Below are positions 15,994 through 25,181 of a DNA stretch of 64,000 bases, in pieces. The notes below the pieces were generated by a model. That model saw nothing but the letters and a program-made list of their open reading frames with translations, had not been told where the DNA came from and ran no database searches. The first letter of the stretch is position 1; every line of letters begins with the position of its first letter. The stretch is taken from contig CAYVAT010000001.1 in NCBI GenBank assembly GCA_964449165.1, forward strand, positions 1-64,000, in the 5' to 3' direction. Position numbers and translations under genes: made by a program. Origin of the DNA: CAYSCW01 sp964449165. GTDB taxonomy: Bacteria; Acidobacteriota; Aminicenantia; Aminicenantales; Aminicenantaceae.

Positions 15994-18147
15994 ATGAGAA
16001 AAGGCTTAATGACGGGTCTTATGATCCTGTTTTTCTTGGTTCATTTTGTTCATGCGGTTGTGCCTCAAAAATGGGAACTGCGGAGCAGGGATGATTTTAT
16101 GAAGGGGAAGTTTAAGGGGATTTCTGTTTCTGAGGATGGCCTCCTTTCCCTTGCTCCCAGGGAAGAGGAAATCAAAGCTCCTCCAGAGGAGTTTTTCCTT
16201 TCCTCTGTAATCAGCCCACAGGGTGATGTTTACCTTGGAACAGGACATGGAGGAAAAATATATAAAATCAGCAGCTCAGGTCAAGTGGAACTCTATTTTC
16301 AAGTGCCTGAGATGGATATCTACTGTCTTGCCCTGGATAAGAAAGGCAGACTCTACGCAGGCGCCTCTCCTAATGGAAGGATCTACAGAATCACAGATAA
16401 AGGCAAGGGCAGCCCATTCTTTAATCCCGAAGAGAAATATATCTGGGATCTGTTGTTCACGGATAAAGATATCCTGCTTGCCGCTGTCGGTGAGGCCGGA
16501 GGGATTTATGAAATAAACCAGGAGGGAGAGGGGAGTTCCATCCTGAAGGCAGAACAAAACCATATTCTCTGCCTTAGAATGGATAAAGACGGAGATCTGA
16601 TCGCTGGAAGCGGAGGCAAAGGTCTTCTCTACAGATTAAAACAGGGGAAAAAGACTTCCGTCCTTTTTGAGTCTCCTTATGAGGAAATCAAAAGTATCGC
16701 CCTGGATGATAGAGGGAATATCTATGCTGCAGCCAGTGGTAAGGTCACCACTCCCGAGAGAGCGGAGATTTCTCCGGCTAAGATAAAAGATGAAACAGAG
16801 GTGACTTTAACCGTCACTCCTCCTTCGGCTCGAACAAAGGTTTTGTCCCTCTCTGAAGAAAAACAGCCCAGTGCGATCTATAGAATAAATCCTGCAGGAG
16901 TAGCCAAGAGAGTCTGGAATTCTGAGGAAGATTTGACCTACAGCCTCATCTGGGATGAGAGAGAAAAGAGAATAATCTTTGGCACAGGGAATAAGGGCAG
17001 AATCTATGCTCTCAGCAGGGAAGATAAATTCTCGTTACTCCTCCAGAGGGAATCCGAACAGGTGTACTCCCTTGTGCCCTCGAATTCCCGAGTCTATGTT
17101 CTCTCCAATAATCCCTCCGGTTTGACAGTCCTTCATTCTGAACAGAGAGATGAGGGAGAATATCTCAGCCAGGTCTATGACACCAATACTGTTTCGTCTT
17201 GGGGAAGGATAGAATGGAATGCCGAGCTTCCGACAGGGGGCAGCATCCAGTTTCAAACCCGGAGTGGAAATTCGGCAGAAACTAACCAGAGCTGGTCAGA
17301 CTGGTCTCCTCCCTACCAGAAGGAAGGAGGAGAACAGATTCTCAGTCCGAAGGCTCGCTATATTCAGTTCAAAGTCCTATTCAAAACCCAATCGGGAAAA
17401 GTCTCACCCCTTCTTGCTAAGGCTTTTATCTTTTTTCTTCAGACTAACCTCGAACCGGTCATCACCAGGCTGGAGCTTTTGCCCCCTAACCAGGTATTTC
17501 TGAAGCCTCCTGAACAGGATGAAGTCATATGGGGAGCAGACGTAGATATATCGCAGAAGTCCGAACCTGAAGATAAGAGGAAATATTTCCTGGCCAAGAA
17601 GACGGAGAGGATGGGTTTCCAGACTGTTATCTGGGAAGCTTCTGATGAAAACGAAGATAGACTCATCTACAACATTTACCTGAAGAGAGAGGATGACAGA
17701 CAGTGGATTAGCCTTAAGGAGAATTGGGGGGAATCAATCTTCGCTTTTGATACGGTTTCATTTCCGGATGGCGTTTATCTCATCAAGGTGGAGGTTACGG
17801 ATAGCCCCTCTAATCCTCTGGGGATGGAGCTGAATTCTGAAAGGATAAGCTCTCCTTTGATCATCGATAATTCTCTCCCTGTGGTCAAGAATTTCCAGGC
17901 TACCCAGGATAAGAATACCTTGACAGTTACTTTTTCTGCCGAAGACACCATGTCTTCTATCCAGGAAGTTCTTTACATCATCCGGCCCGATAAATGGCGA
18001 AGTATGTTTCCTTTGGACGGGATATGCGATTCCAAACAGGAAGAGTTCAAGTTCAACGTAACTATGGCGGCTAGTTCTGACAGGTTTGTGACTCTTAAGG
18101 TAAAAGACAGTCAAGGAAACACAGGCGTTTACAGATATTCATTCTAG
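15994..18147 (+). CDS. Secreted beta-propeller protein with C-terminal Ig/Fn3-like region
   Basis: 717 residues. A signal peptide (1-21, ending VHA) precedes repeated strands of the type GDVYLGTGHGGKIYKIS, GRLYAGASPNGRIYRIT and GDLIAGSGGKGLLYRLK (about residues 55-350), a clear propeller. The part after about 380 (QVYDTNTVSSWGRIEWNAELP ... VEVTDSPSNPLG) has Fn3/Ig-like strands. It starts 10 bp after the S55-like gene with AGGAGAGAGG upstream, so the two exported proteins are probably co-made. The propeller may present or bind a target for the S55-like protein; that is inference. Confidence 0.8.
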   Translation: MRKGLMTGLMILFFLVHFVHAVVPQKWELRSRDDFMKGKFKGISVSEDGLLSLAPREEEIKAPPEEFFLSSVISPQGDVYLGTGHGGKIYKISSSGQVELYFQVPEMDIYCLALDKKGRLYAGASPNGRIYRITDKGKGSPFFNPEEKYIWDLLFTDKDILLAAVGEAGGIYEINQEGEGSSILKAEQNHILCLRMDKDGDLIAGSGGKGLLYRLKQGKKTSVLFESPYEEIKSIALDDRGNIYAAASGKVTTPERAEISPAKIKDETEVTLTVTPPSARTKVLSLSEEKQPSAIYRINPAGVAKRVWNSEEDLTYSLIWDEREKRIIFGTGNKGRIYALSREDKFSLLLQRESEQVYSLVPSNSRVYVLSNNPSGLTVLHSEQRDEGEYLSQVYDTNTVSSWGRIEWNAELPTGGSIQFQTRSGNSAETNQSWSDWSPPYQKEGGEQILSPKARYIQFKVLFKTQSGKVSPLLAKAFIFFLQTNLEPVITRLELLPPNQVFLKPPEQDEVIWGADVDISQKSEPEDKRKYFLAKKTERMGFQTVIWEASDENEDRLIYNIYLKREDDRQWISLKENWGESIFAFDTVSFPDGVYLIKVEVTDSPSNPLGMELNSERISSPLIIDNSLPVVKNFQATQDKNTLTVTFSAEDTMSSIQEVLYIIRPDKWRSMFPLDGICDSKQEEFKFNVTMAASSDRFVTLKVKDSQGNTGVYRYSF

Positions 18148-18224
18148 ATGGGAGATACCGGCCCGTCTGGAGAACGAGCCTTACAACGATCGACTTAGAT
18201 GATGCTTCCCAGGGGAGCGTGGTC

Positions 18225-18791
18225 CTATCCGCTCTTCACCCTCTCCAGGTATTTGTCTTCCCGTGTATCGATGCGGACGATGTCTCCTTTTCTTATGAAT
18301 TGAGGGACATTCACCGTGATTCCAGTCTCCAGCACAGCAGGCTTGCTGCTGGCAGATTGGGTGGCTCCTTTCAGAAAGGGATCCGTCTTAACAACTTTTA
18401 GATCTATGGTCAGGGGAGGATTGACTCCCACTGGCATTCTTTCGTGCAGCTCTATGGTGAAGACCACATTAGGCACGAGATAACAGATGCTGTCCCCGAT
18501 AACATCTTCAGAAAATTTGACCTGCTCATAGGTCTCCAGATCCATGAAGATGTAATCTTTTCCTTCCTGGTAGAGAAACTCCATCTCTTTTTCTTCGAGA
18601 AAAGCCTGTTCCACCCTATCCTTGGATCGAAATCTGTAATCAAGGAGGGTCTGGTCCTTGAGGTTGCGAAGCTTTGTCTGCATCAAAGCCTGGCCTTTTC
18701 CTGGGGTTATATGGGTCGCCTCCAATACTTTGTAGATATCATCATCGATTTTGATGACCATTCCTTTTCTTATTTGGGTTGCGTTTATCAT
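18225..18791 (-). CDS. efp: Translation elongation factor P
   Basis: 188 residues with the three-domain EF-P pattern: KOW-like N-terminus (MINATQIRKGMVIKIDDDIYKVLEA), the loop ITPGKGQA with Lys32 at the tip, an OB domain (LETYEQVKF...), and a C-terminal GDIVRIDTREDKYLERV. EF-P enters the ribosomal E site and relieves stalling at polyproline. Lys32 is the site modified in Lys-type EF-Ps; no EpmA or EarP gene is seen here. The frame stays open upstream to 18977, but homology begins at 18791 and the upstream part overlaps repeat-like sequence, so the ATG at 18791 is chosen. Confidence 0.92.
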   Translation of the reverse strand: MINATQIRKGMVIKIDDDIYKVLEATHITPGKGQALMQTKLRNLKDQTLLDYRFRSKDRVEQAFLEEKEMEFLYQEGKDYIFMDLETYEQVKFSEDVIGDSICYLVPNVVFTIELHERMPVGVNPPLTIDLKVVKTDPFLKGATQSASSKPAVLETGITVNVPQFIRKGDIVRIDTREDKYLERVKSG

Positions 18792-18904
18792 TCTCTCTGC
18801 CTGCCTAAAATCAAATTTTTTAGAGGTATCTTCGGCTCGACAGAAATACTCTATATCAAATCCCCTCCAATGTTCAATAGGGTCTAGTGGAGTTGCCTCC
18901 ATAA

Positions 18905-19025
18905 GGCGGCGGTTGCTGTCCATCCTCGCCAAGACCCTCCCACCCACCACTATGGGCTTCGGATGGACAGAAACCAACGCTCGCTACCTGACTGTCCCCA
19001 AAATCATTACGGAAATGGAGAATCC
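18905..19025. repeat. Interspersed repeat relic (terminal-inverted-repeat family)
   Basis: GGCGGCGGTT ... CCCTCCCACC ... GGGCTTCGGA ... CATTACGGAAAT follows the same order of blocks as the element at 28861-29015 (GCGGCGGTT, CCTCCCACC, GGCTTCGGA, ATAACGGAAAT). The region upstream of efp (18792-19203) carries no gene and is made of this relic plus the next element. Confidence 0.5.
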
Positions 19026-19037
19026 ATGTCCTGATAA

Positions 19038-19152
19038 GGAAGTATCCTTAGGACCGTGATGAATTTAAATATATACTGAATTGAAAAGGGTGAGGGAAGG
19101 GGGAAATCAGCGTGCTGGTCCCTCACCCCTATTACGGAAATAAGGATAATTA
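19038..19152. repeat. MITE-like repeat element, short form
   Basis: The left end GGAAGTATCCTTA..CCGTGATGAA and the following A/T-rich stretch up to AAAAGGGTGAGGGA match the reverse complement of 38341-38400 at about 62 of 66 positions by eye. The right end CCCTCACCCCTATTACGGAAATAAGGAT matches the other end of that element. The inner GGGTGAGGGA/TCCCTCACCC is an inverted repeat. No coding capacity. Confidence 0.7.
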
Positions 19153-19168
19153 CATTCCCAGTTAGATT

Positions 19169-19197
19169 TTGACTTGGCTGCGCTTATTTATTATCTT
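19169..19197 (+). promoter_or_regulatory. Promoter for the NTPase gene
   Basis: TTGACT, 17-nt spacer, TATCTT. The expected start of transcription, about 19204, coincides with the ATG of the NTPase gene, which has no ribosome site. Confidence 0.45.
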
Positions 19198-19203
19198 TTA
19201 TCC

Positions 19204-19749
19204 ATGATTTTTGTGCTGACAGGTCCTGTTCATTCTGGGAAGACCACCTTTTTAAAGAGGCTCGTTGATGGTTTGAAGAGGGAAAACCTGAAGATAGCTG
19301 GTTTTCTGAGTGTGGCTATTATTAGAAACAAGGAAATTCTTGGATATGATTTATATGATCTAAAAAATGAGCAATACATTCCTTATATCCGCAGGGAGGG
19401 AGAAGAGGGATGGGAAAGAATCGGGTCGTATTTTTTTATTCCTGGAGCCTTAGTGAATGCAAAAGATCAGATTTTGCAAAGCAGAGGAGTCAATATTCTG
19501 GTGGTTGATGAAATCGGTCCTCTGGAGCTCAAGGGGGAGGGATTATGGCTAGCTTTGAGACAGACTCTCTCATCTCCTCCAGAGGGCCTTATTCTTGTGG
19601 TCAGAAAAAGTATCCTCAAAGATTTTCTCCATCGTCTTAGAGGTAGAGAAGTAAGAGTATTTGATATAGAAGAGAAAGATGCTTTTTCTCAGATGAGAAA
19701 GGCAGTCTTCACTCATCATGGGCTTGGAGATGCTTGTGATCCTTGCTGA
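19204..19749 (+). CDS. THEP1-like P-loop NTPase
   Basis: About 181 residues. Walker A GPVHSGKTT at residues 6-14 and Walker B NILVVDEIGPLEL identify the THEP1/NTPase_1 (also DUF2478-like) family, small nucleoside triphosphatases. It stands first in a run with XdhC and MocA and faces two molybdenum hydroxylase sets, so a role in molybdenum cofactor supply or enzyme maturation is suggested by context. The ATG at 19204 begins right before the P-loop strand; the earlier in-frame TTG at 19174 lies inside the predicted promoter. A C-terminal GDACDPC ends the protein. Confidence 0.8.
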   Translation: MIFVLTGPVHSGKTTFLKRLVDGLKRENLKIAGFLSVAIIRNKEILGYDLYDLKNEQYIPYIRREGEEGWERIGSYFFIPGALVNAKDQILQSRGVNILVVDEIGPLELKGEGLWLALRQTLSSPPEGLILVVRKSILKDFLHRLRGREVRVFDIEEKDAFSQMRKAVFTHHGLGDACDPC

Positions 19750-19803
19750 AAATTTTCTTCTACAGTATTCTGTGAGAGAACTGAAGAAGGCGAAGGCGAT
19801 AGA

Positions 19804-20886
19804 ATGAAAAATATCTATGTTCATCTTTCTGAATTATTAAAGGAGAAAAAGCAAGTGGCATTGGCCACAATCATCGAGGCCATAGGATCTACTCCTCAAG
19901 TGCCAGGGGCTTCAGCCATATTTTCTTCGAGAAGACTCCTCGCCGGAACTCTGGGTGGGGGACTGTTGGAAGGTGATGCCCTGAAGAAAGCCCAAGACTC
20001 CTTAAAGAGAGGAGACTCTCTTCTTTATCCATTTAACCTCAATGCTGACATCTCTTCAGGTGAAGAGTCTATATGCGGAGGCCAAGTAAGAATCCTTCTC
20101 GATGTCTCGCCGATGAAACATGAACATGTCTTCAATGATCTCCATCAATCCTTCCTGAACCGGAAGCCTGGCCTTTTGTCTACATGGATAAAAGAATTTT
20201 CGGGCGGAAGTATTTCCATCTTCCGAAATTGGATAGAAAGCAATGAAAAGTCTCTGGCCAAGTTGGGAAAACCTTTATCGATATTAAAAGACCATATTGT
20301 CAAGGCATTTGCAGAGGAAAAGCCCACACTGGTAAAAATGCAGGAAAGGCAGAGGGAAGTGAAGGAGAGTCTTTTCTTCTTAGAGCCAGTTATTCCTTTG
20401 CCCCGATTGGTAATTGCCGGTGCCGGACACGTCGGCCGTGCTGTGGCTCACCTGGGAAATTTTCTGGATTTTGAGGTGACTGTCATCGATGACCGCTCAG
20501 AATTTGCCGAAAGAGAAAACATTCCGGATGCAGATCATGTCATCGTTGATCGGATTGCTCAAGCCATCACAAAATTTCCTGTAGGCCCTGATACCTATTT
20601 TGTGATTGTCACTCGAGGACATAACTATGATGCCGAAGCCCTTCGAGAATGTATCGCTTCAAATGCTGCCTATATCGGGATGATCGGCAGTGCTCGGAAA
20701 GTGAAGCTGATGAGGGAGAAATTCCTCGAGCAGGGCTGGGCGAGTGAGGAACAATTTGACCGTGTTCATGCTCCCATCGGCCTCGATATTGGTTCAAAGA
20801 CTGTTGAAGAAATCGCTTTGAGCATCGCTGCCCAGCTCATCGAAGTCCGCAGCCAAATCCGTGAAAGGAGGAAGGGAAGATGTTGA
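19804..20886 (+). CDS. XdhC/CoxI-family molybdenum enzyme maturation factor
   Basis: 360 residues with two XdhC domains: the N-terminal CoxI part (ATIIEAIGSTPQVPGASAIF, GTLGGGLLEGDA, CGGQVRILLDV) and a C-terminal Rossmann part (PRLVIAGAGHVGRAVAHLG, VTRGHNYDAEAL, YIGMIGSARKVKLM, PIGLDIGSKTVEEIA). XdhC proteins bind molybdenum cofactor, help its sulfuration and insert it into xanthine-dehydrogenase-type enzymes. The stop overlaps the MocA start by 7 bp, so the two are translated together. The enzyme genes lie just beyond on the opposite strand. Confidence 0.92.
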   Translation: MKNIYVHLSELLKEKKQVALATIIEAIGSTPQVPGASAIFSSRRLLAGTLGGGLLEGDALKKAQDSLKRGDSLLYPFNLNADISSGEESICGGQVRILLDVSPMKHEHVFNDLHQSFLNRKPGLLSTWIKEFSGGSISIFRNWIESNEKSLAKLGKPLSILKDHIVKAFAEEKPTLVKMQERQREVKESLFFLEPVIPLPRLVIAGAGHVGRAVAHLGNFLDFEVTVIDDRSEFAERENIPDADHVIVDRIAQAITKFPVGPDTYFVIVTRGHNYDAEALRECIASNAAYIGMIGSARKVKLMREKFLEQGWASEEQFDRVHAPIGLDIGSKTVEEIALSIAAQLIEVRSQIRERRKGRC

Positions 20887-21467
20887 TAGGAGCAATTATT
20901 CTTGCCGCCGGGGAATCCAAAAGAATGGGGAAGCCCAAGCTTCTTCTTCCTTTTGGGGATAAGACAATCATCGAAACTGTGGTCACTAACGTCGCCCAGT
21001 CGAAAGCAGATGAGGCCTTGGTTGTTCTGGGAGCAGATCATAAGAAGATAGAAGAAAAAATAAAAGATCTTCCTGTTACCATCACCGTAAACCCTTATTA
21101 CAAAAAGGGGATGCTCTCTTCTGTGCAGTGGGGATTTAGCGCCATCCCGGAAAATATTCGGGGCGTTTTGATCTGTTTGGGTGACCAACCATCAATTCCT
21201 CCTTCTGTCATGGACAAGGTTATCGATGCTTTTAAGAGTTCAAGAAAAGGTATAGTCGTTCCCGCCTTTAAAAAGAATCGAGGTCACCCGGTCCTTATCG
21301 ATGTCAAATACCGTAAAGAAATCGGAGACCTGAGCCCTGATGTGGGCCTGAGAGGTATCGTCTACAATCATCCGGGAGATACCATGGAGGTGGAGGTAGA
21401 GATTCCCGCCGTTCTCCGGGATATCGACAATCCGGAAGATTACAAGGAAGAGACAGAGAATAAGTAA
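20880..21467 (+). CDS. mocA: MocA-like molybdenum cofactor cytidylyltransferase
   Basis: 195 residues. GAIILAAGESKRMGKPKLLLPF is the nucleotide-binding signature of the NTP_transf_3 family, and LICLGDQPSIP supplies the metal-binding Asp. Together with XdhC, MocA-type enzymes add CMP to molybdopterin to make the dinucleotide form used by xanthine-dehydrogenase-family enzymes. GTP-using MobA is the alternative, but the neighbourhood of XdhC and hydroxylase genes favours MocA. The start overlaps the xdhC stop. Confidence 0.88.
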   Translation: MLIGAIILAAGESKRMGKPKLLLPFGDKTIIETVVTNVAQSKADEALVVLGADHKKIEEKIKDLPVTITVNPYYKKGMLSSVQWGFSAIPENIRGVLICLGDQPSIPPSVMDKVIDAFKSSRKGIVVPAFKKNRGHPVLIDVKYRKEIGDLSPDVGLRGIVYNHPGDTMEVEVEIPAVLRDIDNPEDYKEETENK

Positions 21468-21497
21468 ATCGGAAAATATCCTGTGAGTGAGTTTTCT

Positions 21498-23654
21498 TTA
21501 CTGTATGGCTTCCTTTATTCGTTTTACAGTCATGGGGAGTTGGAAGAGTCTGGCTCCTGTTGCATCAAAAATAGCGTTAGCCACCACGCCACCCATGTTT
21601 ATGATGGCTGGTTCCCCACCTCCCTGGGGAGCAGGATCTCCTCTCTCCATCAGTACAGTCTCGATTTTGGGCAGCCACGAGAACCTAGGTATTTCGTAGG
21701 TATCGAAATTGAGGTCAAAAATCTCTCCTCCTCTGAAGTGTATCTCCTCAGCTAGGGCATAGCCCAATCCCATGGTGATACATCCTTCCATCTGCATTCT
21801 TGCCCCTTCAGGATTTACCACCAGGCCCATATCTTGAGCACATACTACCCTCTTAACCTGAACATAACCTCTTTTCTTGTCCACTTCCACCTCAGCCATG
21901 GCAGCCACATAAGTTCCTGCATCGATACCACAGGAGATCCCGAAGCCGCGCCCACTGGGGGATTTTCTCTGGGTCCAGCCGAATTTCTCTGCTGCGGCCT
22001 TGAGAACCCCGCGCATCTTTTTATCCTTCAAATTTTTCAGTCTAAATTCTAGAGGATCGACACCTGCCACTAAGGCCATGATGTCGATTTGAGACTCTCT
22101 GGCAAATGTGTTTGTGTTGTTGGAAGGAGCTCTCCAGGCTCCTGTCCTGAAGGGATGGGAACCGGGAGTGCCACGCCAGCCTCCTCCTGTTGAGGCTGTG
22201 CGGTGATGAGGTATGTCATAAAACTGTGCAGCGCCTCTTTCGCCCGCAAAATAGACAGTGTAATCCCAGAAGATGATTTCAGCTTGGGGAGTGATCCCAG
22301 ATCTTATCTTGACCACAGCCGCAGGACGGAAGGTATCATAGAAGAATTCTTCTTTGCGGCTCCAGGCAACCTGAACTGGTTTTCCGCTCAGCTTTGCCAG
22401 CCGAGCGGCTTCAGTAGCTTGTTGGTTTTGAGTTTTTCCTCCGAATCCTCCTCCTACAAATGGGGTAATGATCCGGACGTTTTCAGAGGGAAAACCCAAA
22501 GCTTCAGATACTTCTTCTTTCGCTCCGAAAGGCGTTTGTGTGGAGGCCCACACTGAGACCTTATTTCCTTCGACTTGAGCCACAGCTGTGTGTGTTTCTA
22601 TCGGAGCATGAGCCACATAGCTATTTAAATAGGTTTTCTCAAAAATTGTGGAAGCCAGTTTTTCTCCTGATTTGATGTCACCTCCCTGGGCAACGATTTC
22701 CTCTTCTGGAGCGACATTGAGCAGGTGATCAAATATGGTCTTGTCGTCTACTTTCGCTTCCTGAGGTGCGAACTGGGCCTTAACTTTGGTTAAGGCTTTT
22801 TCTGCCTCATCTGGGTCCTCGTGAAGGACTGCGATCAGGTCGCCATCCTCGACAACATGTACGCCGCTCATTTTTTTGGCAACTGAGGTGTCCACACTCG
22901 TGAGTTTTGCTCCATGGGCAGGAGGCCTCAGGATTCTCGCATAAAGCATATCGGGCAGTCGAATATCTCCAGCAAAATGTGCCCTGCCGGTGACCTTCTC
23001 CGAACTGTCTATTCGTGAAGCAGGCTTGCCCATAACAGAAAATTCCGAGGGGGTTTTAAGGACGGGTTTTGTTTTGAGATGCCTTGCAATTTTTTTTCCT
23101 TTTGCCAGTTGTCCATAGGAGACGCGATTTTTCTCCTGTCTTTTATCGAATATGATTCCTTCTTTTGTTGCCAGATGGCTTTGTGGTACATCAAGATGTT
23201 CGGAGGCTAACTCGACTAAGACAGCCCTGGCTTCTGCTGCTGCATCCCTTAGTGCAGGCCCGAAGAAGCGGGTGGTCATAGACCCAAAAGTTCCCATATC
23301 CCAGGGGCAAAGGTCTGTATCGCCCATAACCATATCCACTGTACTCAAGCGAACATCGAGCTCCTCGGCTAATGTCTGAGCCAGAGAGGTAATCACTCCC
23401 TGACCCATCTCGATTTTCCCTGTAAAACAGCTGACCCTTCCGTCTTCACCGATTCTGAGGTAAGCATTAAAATCTTCAGGATAGTTAAAACGAGATCTTG
23501 CTTGCCCTCTTTCTTCCTGGAAAGGCCAAGAATCTCCCACAGAAAAAAGGATGAAAATCCCTCCGCCTGCTAGTTTGAGGAATTCTCGACGACTAAGAGA
23601 AGGAGAGACCGAGATATCTTTAAAATCTAGGTTGAGATTGTCTTCTTTTTTCAT
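21498..23654 (-). CDS. Tat-exported molybdopterin-binding aldehyde/isoquinoline oxidoreductase (IorB-like)
   Basis: 718 residues. The N-terminus has a twin-arginine signal (SRREFLKLAG at 21-30, then a hydrophobic stretch), so the enzyme works outside the cytoplasm. Molybdenum hydroxylase large-subunit motifs follow: VGGGFGGKTQNQQ, PFRTGAWRAPSNN and the C-terminal GEPAIINMGGVVANAIFDATG. The IorB group (isoquinoline 1-oxidoreductase-like) has this Tat plus Moco arrangement and pairs with a single [2Fe-2S] subunit, whose gene overlaps upstream by 4 bp. The substrate (N-heterocycle, aldehyde or other) is unknown. Confidence 0.88.
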   Translation of the reverse strand: MKKEDNLNLDFKDISVSPSLSRREFLKLAGGGIFILFSVGDSWPFQEERGQARSRFNYPEDFNAYLRIGEDGRVSCFTGKIEMGQGVITSLAQTLAEELDVRLSTVDMVMGDTDLCPWDMGTFGSMTTRFFGPALRDAAAEARAVLVELASEHLDVPQSHLATKEGIIFDKRQEKNRVSYGQLAKGKKIARHLKTKPVLKTPSEFSVMGKPASRIDSSEKVTGRAHFAGDIRLPDMLYARILRPPAHGAKLTSVDTSVAKKMSGVHVVEDGDLIAVLHEDPDEAEKALTKVKAQFAPQEAKVDDKTIFDHLLNVAPEEEIVAQGGDIKSGEKLASTIFEKTYLNSYVAHAPIETHTAVAQVEGNKVSVWASTQTPFGAKEEVSEALGFPSENVRIITPFVGGGFGGKTQNQQATEAARLAKLSGKPVQVAWSRKEEFFYDTFRPAAVVKIRSGITPQAEIIFWDYTVYFAGERGAAQFYDIPHHRTASTGGGWRGTPGSHPFRTGAWRAPSNNTNTFARESQIDIMALVAGVDPLEFRLKNLKDKKMRGVLKAAAEKFGWTQRKSPSGRGFGISCGIDAGTYVAAMAEVEVDKKRGYVQVKRVVCAQDMGLVVNPEGARMQMEGCITMGLGYALAEEIHFRGGEIFDLNFDTYEIPRFSWLPKIETVLMERGDPAPQGGGEPAIINMGGVVANAIFDATGARLFQLPMTVKRIKEAIQ

Positions 23655-24133
23655 CTTTTTTTCATCCCTTTCATCTCTTTAGCTGCGGTCTGGATTGCCT
23701 GGACAATTCTGGTATGAGCCCCGCAACGGCAGAGATTTCCGTCCATCCCCTGGATAATCTCATCTGGAGAGGGTTGTGGTTTCTTGAGGATCATGCTGTA
23801 AGCATTAAGGATCATCCCAGAAGTACAAAAACCGCACTGGAGTGCATCGTGTTTTATGAATGCCTTCTGCAGGGGATGGAGCTCCCCGTTTTTGGATAGG
23901 CCCTCGATGGTCATCACTTCTTTTCCCTTGACATCCTTGATAGGCAGCTGACATGATCGTACGGCTTCGCTGTTAACAAGCACGGTGCAGGCTCCACAAA
24001 AACCCTCTCCGCACCCATATTTAACTCCTGTCAGGCCAAAGTCTGTGCGCAGAATCCATAAAAGCATGCGTTCCCCGTCCGTACTCAAGCGAACGGATTT
24101 GCCGTTGAGTTTAAATTGAATATTTTCTTTCAT
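23651..24133 (-). CDS. [2Fe-2S] subunit of molybdenum hydroxylase (IorA-like)
   Basis: 160 residues with the two cluster motifs of the family: plant-ferredoxin type GCGEGFCGACTVLV and the alpha-helical type CGFCTSGMI ... GNLCRCGAHTRIV. It carries electrons from the Moco subunit to an external acceptor. It lacks its own export signal and probably rides out with the Tat-tagged large subunit encoded immediately downstream (4-bp overlap). Confidence 0.92.
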   Translation of the reverse strand: MKENIQFKLNGKSVRLSTDGERMLLWILRTDFGLTGVKYGCGEGFCGACTVLVNSEAVRSCQLPIKDVKGKEVMTIEGLSKNGELHPLQKAFIKHDALQCGFCTSGMILNAYSMILKKPQPSPDEIIQGMDGNLCRCGAHTRIVQAIQTAAKEMKGMKKR

Positions 24134-24206
24134 GTTGTTCCCTTTGAATTTTTTTGTATTCGATCTGCAACTTGTTTCAAATTCAAAAAGTTTTTGGAAG
24201 GAAGAC

Positions 24207-25181
24207 CTATATCAAAGAAAGAGCGGCTCTATAAAGAGCTGTTTCCACAAGATCCTTCTTGTATCCGTTTTCCTCTAATGGGTTAGCCTCTTTCAATTCT
24301 ACCCTTGCTGCTTCTCTAAGGAGATCCTCAGTTGCTTTTTTCCCCTTGATCATATCTTCGGCTTTCTTCATCCTCCATGGGACAGGAGCCACCCCTCCCA
24401 GCACAATCTTGATCTTTTGGAAAGCACCTTTTGATGGAGTTCCTTTAACCGCAGCGGAAACCACGGCGAAATCCCATGTCTCTCTTTCCTTGAGCTTCAG
24501 ATAGGTGCTTTTTTCCCCTGTTTGGGATGCCGGTATTCTTACTTCTGTGATGATTTCTCCAGGCTCCAGAATATTTTCTTTATGGACGTTTATCTTGGGA
24601 AGAATGAAGAAATCCTCAAGCGGGACAGTTTTTTCTCCTCTATCCGAATGAATAGATATTTCTGCCTCCAGGGCTATAAGCATAGGAGCCAAGTCAGAGG
24701 GATGGACAATATAACAGAGCCCTCCACCTAGAATGGCATGATATCTGTTCCTTCCTCTGTATGCGTAACACCGGCTTCCCCCCTTTTTGCGACACATGAC
24801 TTCAGAGTCACGGTAATACCAGCAGCGAGGTCTCTGACAGAGGTTGCCTCCCACTGTGCCAACGTTACGCAACTGCGGTGAAGCCAGAGAATTGGCGGCT
24901 TGATGAAGGCCTGGATATTCTTCCTCGATCATCTGGTTTTTAGCCAGTTCTGCCACTGTGGTCAAGGCTCCGATCCTCACTCCGTTTTTCTCCTTTTTAA
25001 TGAAGGATAGATTGGCAAGAGAGCTTAGGTCAACAACAACATCTGGTTCCGCTATATTATCTTTGATTTCTCCGATAAGATCTGTTCCTCCAGCCATCAA
25101 GTAATAGCGCTCTTTTTTTGCCGATAACAAAGAATTGACATCTTCGATTGATAGAGGCTGGGCAATCTTGAAATTTTTCAT
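24207..25181 (-). CDS. FAD subunit of xanthine-dehydrogenase-type enzyme, with extra Cys loop
   Basis: 324 residues. LMAGGTDLIGEIK and SPQLRNVGTVGGNLC are the FAD-binding motifs of CoxM/XdhB. After the second one comes a loop with four cysteines, NLC-x4-C-x9-C-x7-C, ending RCYAYRGRNRYHAI. 4-hydroxybenzoyl-CoA reductase carries an extra [4Fe-4S] cluster in a loop of this subunit; the spacing here differs, so a bound cluster is only a possibility. Its start overlaps the end of the large-subunit gene by 4 bp, so it belongs to the second hydroxylase set (25178-28070). Confidence 0.88.
   Translation of the reverse strand: MKNFKIAQPLSIEDVNSLLSAKKERYYLMAGGTDLIGEIKDNIAEPDVVVDLSSLANLSFIKKEKNGVRIGALTTVAELAKNQMIEEEYPGLHQAANSLASPQLRNVGTVGGNLCQRPRCWYYRDSEVMCRKKGGSRCYAYRGRNRYHAILGGGLCYIVHPSDLAPMLIALEAEISIHSDRGEKTVPLEDFFILPKINVHKENILEPGEIITEVRIPASQTGEKSTYLKLKERETWDFAVVSAAVKGTPSKGAFQKIKIVLGGVAPVPWRMKKAEDMIKGKKATEDLLREAARVELKEANPLEENGYKKDLVETALYRAALSLI

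Noticed and set aside
18792..18977. Open frame extending EF-P by 62 residues at its N-terminus
   Set aside because: EF-P homology starts exactly at the ATG 18791; the extension overlaps repeat-like sequence and has no ribosome site.
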